Assembly: GCA_948469295.1 (NCBI GenBank)
Contig: CAOKLK010000001.1
Coordinates: forward strand, 1 to 16,100
Length of the DNA stretch: 16,100 nucleotides
Direction of reading: 5' to 3'
From: an uncultured Mycoplasmatota bacterium
Lineage (GTDB): Bacteria; Bacillota_I; Bacilli_A; RF39; UBA660
The notes beneath the pieces are model-generated. The model worked only from the letters and a program-made list of their open reading frames with translations, made no database searches and was not told the DNA's origin. Numbering within the stretch: the first letter of the stretch is position 1; each line of letters starts with the position of its first letter. The position numbers and the translations under genes are program-made. Positions 1 to 6,292 of this stretch are shown here, piece by piece.

Positions 1-217
1 AGCCACTTTTTGATTCACTTGCTATGTAATCTATATCTGATAGATAGGTGAATTCATTACTTGCTTTTTGATTATTTGCAACTGAAATTTTTGTATCAAA
101 TAATTCTTTTGTTTCAAAATGATAAATGATAGAAATTGCTAAAATCAATATTATGCAACATCCTGTAACATAAATTATATTTTTAAAATTTTTATTATTT
201 TTTAAATTCCAATTCAT
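1..217 (-). CDS. N-terminal part of a membrane-anchored protein with an NPCBM-like start (cut by window edge)
   Basis: The frame is open from an ATG at 217 down to base 1, giving 72 codons. AGAGAGG lies 8 bases upstream of the ATG. The product begins with a short Lys/Asn-rich cytoplasmic stretch (residues 1-14), then one hydrophobic segment (about 15-32, IIYVTGCCIILILAISIIY), then an extracellular part. The visible end, FTYLSDIDYIASESKSG, closely resembles the opening of NPCBM/NEW2 carbohydrate-binding domains of Gram-positive surface proteins (YLSDIDY followed by a Gly-Trp). That match is from memory of the family and only the first residues of the domain are visible. Likely a single-pass extracellular protein; the rest lies outside the window. 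Confidence 0.72.
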   Translation of the reverse strand, partial: MNWNLKNNKNFKNIIYVTGCCIILILAISIIYHFETKELFDTKISVANNQKASNEFTYLSDIDYIASESKSG

Positions 218-248
218 AACTAGTACCTCTCTTTTTCTTACTAAAATC

Positions 249-320
249 ATTTTAAAACTTAAACGAGGGGTTTGTAAATAAAAATGTAAATATTTTTGAT
301 CACTTTACACATTATTTACA
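249..320 (-). promoter_or_regulatory. Promoter with overlapping TGTAAA boxes (WalR-box-like)
   Basis: Read on the minus strand, TTTACA (278-273) and TAAAAT (254-249) form a -35/-10 pair with an 18-base spacer, about 30 bases upstream of the ATG at 217. Upstream sits TGTAAA-N5-TGTAAA (320-304), which fits the WalR (YycF) consensus TGTWAH-N5-TGTWAH. A second pair of TGTAAA on the plus strand (273-278 and 285-290) has 6 bases between the hexamers. Together they also form a 10-bp inverted repeat (AATGTAAATA/TATTTACATT). Regulation by WalR is inference. Confidence 0.4.
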
Positions 321-331
321 TTGTTAAAAAT

Positions 332-355
332 AAAAAAATCCCTTAAATAAAGGGA
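332..355 (-). terminator. Intrinsic terminator of the 732-residue repeat-protein gene
   Basis: On the minus strand the stem TCCCTT/AAGGGA with loop TATTT (355-339) is followed by seven T (338-332). It lies about 30 bases after the TGA stop at 387-389. A second weak stem (GATTGG/CCAATC, 368-388) overlaps the stop codon. Confidence 0.8.
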
Positions 356-386
356 ATTTGAAAATTCGATTGGTAATAAGTTCCAA

Positions 387-2585
387 TCAATTTAAATCAT
401 CTTCAGATTGAAATATATCTAAAATTCTTCTTAATTTTTGCTCTGTTTCTAAATTATTAGAATCTTTTGCTTCTGTTATTTGGTTCATCCATAAGCATAT
501 TAAATCTTCAAAAAAGATTTGAAAGAAAGATGGTAGGGCCTCTTTATTTTTTAAGCCTTGGAACCATTCTTCATTCATACTTATTAATTTTTTAATTGTT
601 TCATTGTTTAAATTTCCAAATTGAACTATATTGGTTGCATATATTTCAAAAGCTTGTTCTAATAATTCTTTTGTATAAAGAGTTTCTTTACTGTACAACT
701 CATCTTTTCTTAGTTTTAATAGCTCTAACATCTTTTTATTTTGAAGAAGTATTTGTTGATAATTTTTTTTAGATTTTGACAAGATTCCTAAAATTTCTTC
801 TAATCCCATTTTTTTCTTTGATGTATACTTCATTTTAATTTTTTTTATAGCATTTTGATATACGCCATTTTCTTCTGGAGTTAAAGTATTCCATTCATTA
901 AAAGAATTCCCATGTTTTTTTATAATGATTTGATAATAATGGAGATGGCTTATTTTTAACTCTTCTACTATTTCTATAATTTCTTCTTTTGGTACTCTTG
1001 GAAATTTGGTAAATAAAGTTTTATGATTTGTCATCAATTTTATTTTTTTTATAATTTTTTGAAAAATTTCATTTTCTTCTGGAGTCAATTCATTGTTTTC
1101 ATTCAATGCTATTCCAAATTTTTTTATAAATATATTATAGTATTCTAAATTTGTTTCTTTTAAATATTCTGCTATTACAAACTTAAAAGATTTATCTTCT
1201 TTTACCATGAATAAGTTTATGTCTTTGATTTGACTTGTTACTACTTCTAAAATTTTATTTTCACTAATATTTGTCCAATAATATGACTTTCCAAGAAAGA
1301 TTCGCCATATTAAATAGTTTGCACTAGTTTCTTTTAAATTTTCTAAATAATCTCGACAATCTTCTTCTGTTATATGATTTTCTTCATAAAATTGATTTTG
1401 TAATATTTTAAGATATTTAAAAATTGATTGATTCATTGTATTTCTTTTTATTTCATCAATAATTTCTAAATTATTTAATCCTTTCTTTTTTAGAAGAAAA
1501 TAACAACACATATTTTGTTTTAACTTTTTAATTATTTCTGTTAATAAAAAATTTTCTTTTTCACTTTCTTCGATATCAGAACCTAATATCTCAAGTTCTT
1601 CTTGTGTTAATGTTGCCATTATTGTATTTAGAACTATTGGATCCCCTTTAAATTCTTCCAGAATTTTACTTCGATAAGTTTTTTTCTCAATTACATTTTC
1701 TGCTTTCAAATTTTTAATGATATTTTTTATAATTTCAAAAATTTGCTCTTCACTTACATGTGTCCAATAAATTTTTCTTCCTAAAAATATTAACACTATT
1801 TGATACTCATCAGGATTTTGTTTTTGTAATTTTTCTAAATATTCTTCAAATACTTCTTTTTGAACATGAAAAGTTGTATAAAACTGATCTTCTAATTTTT
1901 GTAAATAATCGGGAATTTTAGAAACGGAAACTTGTTGGAGTTCTTTTATTATTTGGTCTTCTTTCATTCCATTTATTTTCATAAGAAAATAGCACTGCAT
2001 TTTTGCTTTTACTTTTTTTACTAATTCTCGATAAATATAATAATTGTTAAGATCTAATTTTGTATCTGATTTAAAAGAATACAATGTATTTCTTTCTTTT
2101 TCTGTTAAAGTACTTATTATTATTTTTAAAATTTTTTTATCTCCTTCAAATTCTTTTTCGATGAGCGTTTCTTTTTTTTGCATTATTTTTTTTGGTATAT
2201 TATCACGATACATGTCTCGTAGAGGAATTGATAGATCTATTTCGGGTGCTAAATTTAGTCGTAAAAAAACATTTATATCAATAAAAAGGTCTCTATTTTT
2301 TTCATTGTCTTCTAAATTATAAACTTCATTCACTTGTTGATATAAAAAAAGATATGGCTTTATTAATTTTTTAAATAAGACTTTAGTTTTATCTTTTTTA
2401 ATTGCTAAAAACAAATGATATCTTAATGTTTCTTTGATTATTTTTTCAAACTCTTTTTCTGGATTTTGTTCGTATTTTTTTAAAATTTCTTTTTCTATAG
2501 TAGTAATAAATTTTGGAGATAAAGTTACTTCTTTCAATCTTTCTGCTAATATATTTTTTAAACTTGTATGAATTTTATTTTCCAT
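387..2585 (-). CDS. Unknown 732-residue Lys/Glu-rich protein built of internal repeats
   Basis: I do not recognise this family. The frame opens at a GTG (2594), but that codon sits inside the ribosome binding site AGGTGG; the ATG at 2585 has the right spacing and is preferred. Residue numbers below count from the GTG. There is no signal peptide or membrane segment, so a cytoplasmic protein is likely. Two long repeats about 163 residues apart (about 154-296 and 319-459) share CYFLxKxxG and IFLGxxxYWTxxSExxI. Two short repeats 68 residues apart (485-520 and 553-588) share YYxIxIKKxG and LTPEENxxxQxxIKKIK. The C-terminus (about 600-735) is unique and helical. The short repeats, with an LTPEE turn between helices, faintly recall helix-turn-helix or sigma-region-4-like modules, but I cannot support a DNA-binding role. 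It appears to be a single-gene transcript, divergent from the Cys-repeat surface gene, and even more AT-rich than the housekeeping genes in this window. Confidence 0.75.
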   Translation of the reverse strand: MENKIHTSLKNILAERLKEVTLSPKFITTIEKEILKKYEQNPEKEFEKIIKETLRYHLFLAIKKDKTKVLFKKLIKPYLFLYQQVNEVYNLEDNEKNRDLFIDINVFLRLNLAPEIDLSIPLRDMYRDNIPKKIMQKKETLIEKEFEGDKKILKIIISTLTEKERNTLYSFKSDTKLDLNNYYIYRELVKKVKAKMQCYFLMKINGMKEDQIIKELQQVSVSKIPDYLQKLEDQFYTTFHVQKEVFEEYLEKLQKQNPDEYQIVLIFLGRKIYWTHVSEEQIFEIIKNIIKNLKAENVIEKKTYRSKILEEFKGDPIVLNTIMATLTQEELEILGSDIEESEKENFLLTEIIKKLKQNMCCYFLLKKKGLNNLEIIDEIKRNTMNQSIFKYLKILQNQFYEENHITEEDCRDYLENLKETSANYLIWRIFLGKSYYWTNISENKILEVVTSQIKDINLFMVKEDKSFKFVIAEYLKETNLEYYNIFIKKFGIALNENNELTPEENEIFQKIIKKIKLMTNHKTLFTKFPRVPKEEIIEIVEELKISHLHYYQIIIKKHGNSFNEWNTLTPEENGVYQNAIKKIKMKYTSKKKMGLEEILGILSKSKKNYQQILLQNKKMLELLKLRKDELYSKETLYTKELLEQAFEIYATNIVQFGNLNNETIKKLISMNEEWFQGLKNKEALPSFFQIFFEDLICLWMNQITEAKDSNNLETEQKLRRILDIFQSEDDLN

Positions 2586-2605
2586 ATTTCCCACCTGTTC
2601 TTTTA

Positions 2606-2611
2606 ATTATA
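2606..2611 (-). promoter_or_regulatory. -10 box for the repeat-protein gene
   Basis: TATAAT on the minus strand lies 20 bases upstream of the ATG at 2585. No convincing -35 is seen at 16-18 bases (best is TAGAAT/CTAGAA near 2628-2634). The leader would be very short. Confidence 0.4.
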
Positions 2612-2638
2612 ACACTATTTTTTGCTAATTCTAGTAGT

Positions 2639-2667
2639 TTGACAGTATTTTTGAAATATACTATAAT
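2639..2667 (+). promoter_or_regulatory. Consensus sigma-A promoter
   Basis: TTGACA (2639-2644), a 17-base spacer and TATAAT (2662-2667) match the consensus perfectly. It points to the Cys-repeat surface gene. A strong ribosome binding site (AGGGGGAA, 2704-2711) and an ATG at 2717 follow about 40 bases after the expected start site. Confidence 0.85.
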
Positions 2668-2716
2668 ATCTTTATTCATTGGATTTTATTTTTGCATTTA
2701 TTTAGGGGGAATTTTT

Positions 2717-2749
2717 ATGTATGATGAAGCGGTTGTGAACGAAACATAA
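2717..2749 (+). CDS. 10-codon ORF: probable severed N-terminus of the Cys-repeat protein, or a leader peptide
   Basis: ATG at 2717 encodes MYDEAVVNET and then TAA (2747-2749). It has the only good ribosome binding site in this transcript (AGGGGGAA, 5 bases away). The downstream ATG at 2807 is in the same frame, and the 19 codons between TAA and that ATG are open, reading KEINKEKKINIYAKFSFQD. The simplest reading is that the gene once began here and one substitution created the stop. The alternative, a short upstream or leader peptide, cannot be excluded. Confidence 0.45.
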   Translation: MYDEAVVNET

Positions 2750-2806
2750 AAAGAGATAAATAAAGAAAAAAAGATAAACATTTACGCAAAATTTTCTTTT
2801 CAAGAT

Positions 2807-4240
2807 ATGAAAAAACATTTTAATTTTCCTGATATTTTTAAAAAATTAGGAATTTTATTATTAGTATTTTTTCTTTTTATTTTTGTCACTACAAAATGGA
2901 GTCAAAATTCTCAAAAGAAAGTTTTAGAAAAGAATTTAGAAACTATAAAAAACAGTGCTTATCAATATTATAAAGAACATAATCGCCCGATGGAAAAGAA
3001 TGAAGAATATACGATATCGTTACAAGATTTAATTGATGATCATTATATGGAACCTTTAAAAGATAAAAAAGGAAACGTTTGTAATGCTTCGAAAAGTGAA
3101 GTCACAATTTCTAAAAAAACTTCGACAAAGTATAATTTAAATGCTTATTTATCTTGTCCAAATATGGAAGATGAAAAAGATTATACTCTTGTTTATTCTG
3201 ATAAAGATACCGTTTCTGAAAGTTCGAATGTTTATTATAAATTGCAAAAAGAGGTTATTACAGATAATTATCAATATAGTTGTCCAGAAGGATATACTTT
3301 AAACGGAAAATATTGTTATGCAAGTGCTACTACTTTATTTGCAGAGCCTATTGCGAAGTATAAAACATATGCTAGAAAAACAATGAAACCTAGTTATAAA
3401 AAAATGGATGATATTTATGAATATGTGGAACCTATTGAAGTAATTCAAAAAGAAGAATATACTTGTCCTAAAAATAAAACTTTAGTGGGAAATGAATGTT
3501 TAGAAACTCGTGATTATGAAATCAAAAAAAGTTGTCCAAGTCCTTATAAGAAAAGTGGAAATCGTTGTGTTCGAGTTTTGTATGCAGATACAGCTTGGAG
3601 TGATTGGAATTATGTTTCTACTAAAACTTTTTCTTATGAAAAGTCTAGTGATGATTATAAACGTTATCAATTAGAAGCAGTTTATCGAAGTAATAATAAA
3701 AATAAATATGTTTATCAATATTTTACGCGAGAAAAGGATTATGTTTGTCCATCGGATGGAGTTCATGAAGTACAAAAAAAAGGAACTAAATGTTATTATT
3801 ATACAAATCTTATTGATACCAAAACTTGCCCGACTGGATATGAACTTAGTAAAGACAATTCTCAATGTTTAAAATACAGTAGAGCTAAAGTAATTGAAGA
3901 AAGCATCTCATATATATGTCCGACTGGATACGAGAAAAAGGGAAAAGGAATTCATACAGAATGTTATAAAACTACAAAACAAGAGGGATATTATTATTGT
4001 AAAAATACCGATTATCGTATGGATGGTGATATTTGTGTTCGTGATGAAAGTACTGTATTTACTGGTTACAAATGTCCAAGTGGATATGATTTAAATGGAA
4101 AACAATGTGTTAAAACTATTTCTGGTAATAAGATTTCTGCAACTAAAACCAATGATCCAGAAATTGACTTAACTTATAAATGGAGTAATAAACCACAAGA
4201 GTCTGGATGGACTTTTACTGGTGAAACCAAAGAGTTTTAA
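2807..4240 (+). CDS. Membrane-anchored extracellular protein with repeated Cys-Pro...Cys modules
   Basis: I do not recognise a named family. The 477 residues begin with a short basic stretch, one hydrophobic segment (about 14-28) and then an extracellular part. Residues 30-130 look pilin-like: a helix after the membrane segment (NLETIKNSAYQYYKEH) and a Cys pair (92 and 117, ending YLSCPN). From about 155 there are eight modules of the form C-P-x-G-Y-x-L-x-G-x-x-C, with Cys pairs 159/170, 220/231, 243/254, 314/329, 341/354, 371/386, 398/410 and 423/434. Such short-spaced pairs suggest disulphide-stapled hairpins outside the cell. The end reads YKWSNKPQESGWTFTGETK, with no LPXTG signal. The ATG at 2807 has no ribosome binding site (CTTTTCAAGAT precedes it). 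The strong site lies upstream at 2704 and is separated by an in-frame TAA at 2747, so this start is doubtful and the gene may be disabled. The coding frame itself is otherwise intact. Confidence 0.7.
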   Translation: MKKHFNFPDIFKKLGILLLVFFLFIFVTTKWSQNSQKKVLEKNLETIKNSAYQYYKEHNRPMEKNEEYTISLQDLIDDHYMEPLKDKKGNVCNASKSEVTISKKTSTKYNLNAYLSCPNMEDEKDYTLVYSDKDTVSESSNVYYKLQKEVITDNYQYSCPEGYTLNGKYCYASATTLFAEPIAKYKTYARKTMKPSYKKMDDIYEYVEPIEVIQKEEYTCPKNKTLVGNECLETRDYEIKKSCPSPYKKSGNRCVRVLYADTAWSDWNYVSTKTFSYEKSSDDYKRYQLEAVYRSNNKNKYVYQYFTREKDYVCPSDGVHEVQKKGTKCYYYTNLIDTKTCPTGYELSKDNSQCLKYSRAKVIEESISYICPTGYEKKGKGIHTECYKTTKQEGYYYCKNTDYRMDGDICVRDESTVFTGYKCPSGYDLNGKQCVKTISGNKISATKTNDPEIDLTYKWSNKPQESGWTFTGETKEF

Positions 4241-4267
4241 GCAAATGACAAGCATTTGCTTTTTTTT
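4240..4267 (+). terminator. Intrinsic terminator of the Cys-repeat gene
   Basis: Stem AGCAAATG/CATTTGCT (4240-4247 and 4253-4260), loop ACAAG, then a run of T to 4267. The stem begins at the last base of the TAA stop codon. Confidence 0.9.
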
Positions 4268-4309
4268 ATAAAAATCATTTCTAATTAAAAAAATATGGTA
4301 TAGTTGTTG

Positions 4310-4346
4310 TATAATAAGCTAAGTAAATAGTTGAAAATAGTTGAAA
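4310..4346 (+). promoter_or_regulatory. Remnant promoter region of the decayed surface gene
   Basis: TATAAT at 4310-4315 has no convincing -35. It is followed by a 10-bp tandem repeat, ATAGTTGAAA twice (4327-4336 and 4337-4346). The sequence just before the old start (GTAGTGATGGTT) is the same as before the intact paralogue at 11640, so the leader regions share descent. Confidence 0.35.
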
Positions 4347-4352
4347 GTAGTG

Positions 4353-4946
4353 ATGGTTCTGGATAAGAAAACAATATTAATTCCCTTAGGATGTATAATT
4401 TGATTATTATTTGTAATAGGAATCAGTTATGCTTATTGGGGGTTCTCATTTACGTAATCCGAGAATAATGTTGTTATGACAGATTGTTTTGAAATAGAAT
4501 TTATGGAAGGAAATGCAATTAATCTTTCCAAAACTTATCCAGTCAGTGATAGTGAGGGAATGAAGAATACGTTATATACTTTTATGATTAAAAATATTTG
4601 TGATAGCATGGCACAGTCAAAATATATAAAAGTAATATTACTAAAATTGTAATGGAAGATGAAATGAATCCAAAAGAAGCAGTATTAAGTTTTGACTTAT
4701 CTGAAAATCAAAATGGAAGCGTGATGGGATATTTCGTACTAAATAAAGATAACAAAACTTATACTTTTTAAATACAATCAGAAGGTGGAATATATGGAAG
4801 AGATGTTTTATACGTGTAATTCTTTAACTAATATTGTGTATGGAGAAAATTTTATTTACACAGAAGGGATAACAATTGATCGTATATTTGATAATTGTCC
4901 AGCAAATAAACCAACTCATGAATCATGGAATGGTTTACAATTTTAA
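4353..4946 (+). pseudogene. Decayed surface-protein gene: anchor domain like the 10150-11640 gene plus BspA/DUF285-like tail
   Basis: From ATG 4353 the frame reads MVLDKKTILIPLGCII, stop, LLFVIGISYAYWGFSFT, stop, SENNVVMTDCFEIEFMEG and so on to NICDSM. This matches the N-terminus of the intact protein at 10150-11640 (ISYAYWSLTFTQNENNVVTTDCFEIEF). In-frame stops are TGA (4401), TAA (4455, where the paralogue has CAA-type Gln) and TAA (4650). Homologous sequence then continues in another frame (about 4619-4768: SNITKIVMEDEMNPKEAV) and returns to the first frame. The last part (MEEMFYTCNSLTNIVYGENF, ending NKPTHESWNGLQF) has the MF-x-x-C-x-SL-x-x-I pattern of BspA-like/DUF285 surface repeats and ends in TAA at 4944-4946. 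The middle of the protein is missing compared with the paralogue. The gene is dead, with several independent lesions. Confidence 0.85.
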
Positions 4947-4965
4947 TAATTTTTACAACTGATTA

Positions 4966-4999
4966 AATAATCACTAATAATCTTGGTGATTATTTTTTT
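4966..4999 (+). terminator. Intrinsic terminator after the pseudogene
   Basis: Perfect 9-bp stem AATAATCAC/GTGATTATT (4966-4974 and 4986-4994), loop of 11 bases, then a T run to 4999. It still looks functional although the gene upstream has decayed. Confidence 0.8.
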
Positions 5000-5051
5000 A
5001 TGATAAAAATTTGATAAGTTAATATTTCTTGATTGAATTTTTATAAAACAA

Positions 5052-5073
5052 AAAGCCATCATTTGATGGCTTA
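5052..5073 (-). terminator. Intrinsic terminator of the pheST transcript
   Basis: Stem AGCCATC/GATGGCT (5054-5060 and 5065-5071) with a 4-base loop lies 5 bases after the pheT stop and is followed on the minus strand by TTTTTGTTTT. Confidence 0.85.
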
Positions 5074-5077
5074 TTTA

Positions 5078-6244
5078 TTATTTGTCACGTAATTCTGCTC
5101 GGAAAGTTTCTGTAACTTTTTTGATAATTTCATTAAATACATTCATTACTTCTTCTTCGGTTAACGTTCTTGTTTCGTCTTGGAATGTTAATTTGTAAGC
5201 TAAAGATTTTTTTCCATCTTTAATATTTGGATATAAATCAAATACTTCACAATTTGTTAATATTTTTTTCCCTTCTTTGATGATACATTTTTTGATTGTT
5301 TCGCTATCAATTTCATTATCTAAAATAAAGGCAACGTCTTTTGTTATTTCTGGATATTTATTTGCTTCTTTAAATTTTAAAGGTTTTACATTTATCATCA
5401 GAGCATTTAGTGATAATTCTGCAACATAAATTTCATCTTTTTTTAAGCTTGGATGAACTCGTCCGATGATTCCAATTGGTTTTTTATCTAATAAAATTCT
5501 AGCACTCATTCCTGGGTGAAGATTTGGTATGGTATCTTTTTCAAAACTATAACGATTTTTTAATCCCATGTAATCTAGTAAATTTTCAATCATTCCTTTT
5601 AATAAGAAGAAATCTGCTTTTACTGCAATTTTATTCCATTCATTTTGTACATAGTTTCCTTTGATTAATAAAGCAATTTTACTTTCTTCTTGATAATTGA
5701 TATCATATGTTTTACTAATTTCATAAAGAAATACGTCTTTATTTTTTCTGGCTTTGTTATAGTCATAAACATTTAATAATGATGGAATGATAGTCGTTCT
5801 TAATATCGATTTATCAACACTCATTTGATTTGGTAATTCTTTATTTTCTTTTGAATCATATCGAAATAATTTGGCCATTTTTGGGGAGGTTAATGTGTAA
5901 GTTTTACATTCATTTAATCCAAGGGTACGTAGTCTTTTGGAAATAATTTTGCGATATTTTACATCTCCTTTGTATTCTCCTTTTTTGATTGAACAAATTG
6001 GTAAGGTCGATTTTAAATTATGATATCCATATAATCTTCCTACTTCTTCTGCTATATCATTTACATAAGGATCGATATCTAATCTACGTTTTGGTATTGT
6101 TACGATAAATTCGTTATTTTTGTATTCATAAGGAAAATCTAGTCGATTTAGTTCTATTTCCATATCTTCTTTAGAAATGGTGATTCCTAGAAGAGAATTG
6201 ACTTCTTCTTCTTTAAATGTGACGATTTTTGGAGTTTTATCCAC
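5078..6244 (-). CDS. pheT: Phenylalanyl-tRNA synthetase beta chain, C-terminal part (after in-frame stop)
   Basis: This is the downstream part of pheT, in the same frame as the upstream part. The coordinates start at the first possible initiator, a GTG at 6244, but 16 further pheT-like codons (KYANAKVLSGTLTHDH) lie between the TAA at 6293-6295 and this GTG. No ribosome binding site precedes it, so independent initiation is doubtful. Counting from the GTG, residues 5-80 are the B5 domain (RRLDIDPYVNDIAEEVGRLYGY), 95-290 the catalytic-like core domain (ISKRLRTLGLNECKTYTL, HPGMSARI, GIIGRVHP), and 296-388 the FDX-ACB anticodon-binding domain (KYPEITKDVAFIL to FRAELRDK). The two parts together make about 787 codons, the normal size of bacterial PheT. 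PheT forms the alpha2-beta2 enzyme with PheS and holds the editing site and tRNA-binding domains. Confidence 0.93.
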   Translation of the reverse strand: MDKTPKIVTFKEEEVNSLLGITISKEDMEIELNRLDFPYEYKNNEFIVTIPKRRLDIDPYVNDIAEEVGRLYGYHNLKSTLPICSIKKGEYKGDVKYRKIISKRLRTLGLNECKTYTLTSPKMAKLFRYDSKENKELPNQMSVDKSILRTTIIPSLLNVYDYNKARKNKDVFLYEISKTYDINYQEESKIALLIKGNYVQNEWNKIAVKADFFLLKGMIENLLDYMGLKNRYSFEKDTIPNLHPGMSARILLDKKPIGIIGRVHPSLKKDEIYVAELSLNALMINVKPLKFKEANKYPEITKDVAFILDNEIDSETIKKCIIKEGKKILTNCEVFDLYPNIKDGKKSLAYKLTFQDETRTLTEEEVMNVFNEIIKKVTETFRAELRDK

Positions 6245-6292
6245 ATGATCATGTGTAAGAGTTCCAGATAATACTTTGGCATTGGCATATTT

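Noticed and set aside
2044..2322. Open frame on the plus strand inside the 387-2585 gene.
   Set aside because: It is an antisense shadow of low-complexity Lys/Glu codons without a ribosome binding site or promoter.
4327..4346. Two 10-bp tandem repeats before the pseudogene as a CRISPR or phase-variation tract.
   Set aside because: Only two units, no spacers, and the downstream gene is already dead from several lesions.
4401..4457. TGA read as tryptophan (mycoplasma code) could rescue the gene at 4353.
   Set aside because: A TAA follows at 4455 and another at 4650 with a frame change, and the conserved genes use TGG for Trp with no in-frame TGA. The gene at 387-2585 uses TGA as its stop.
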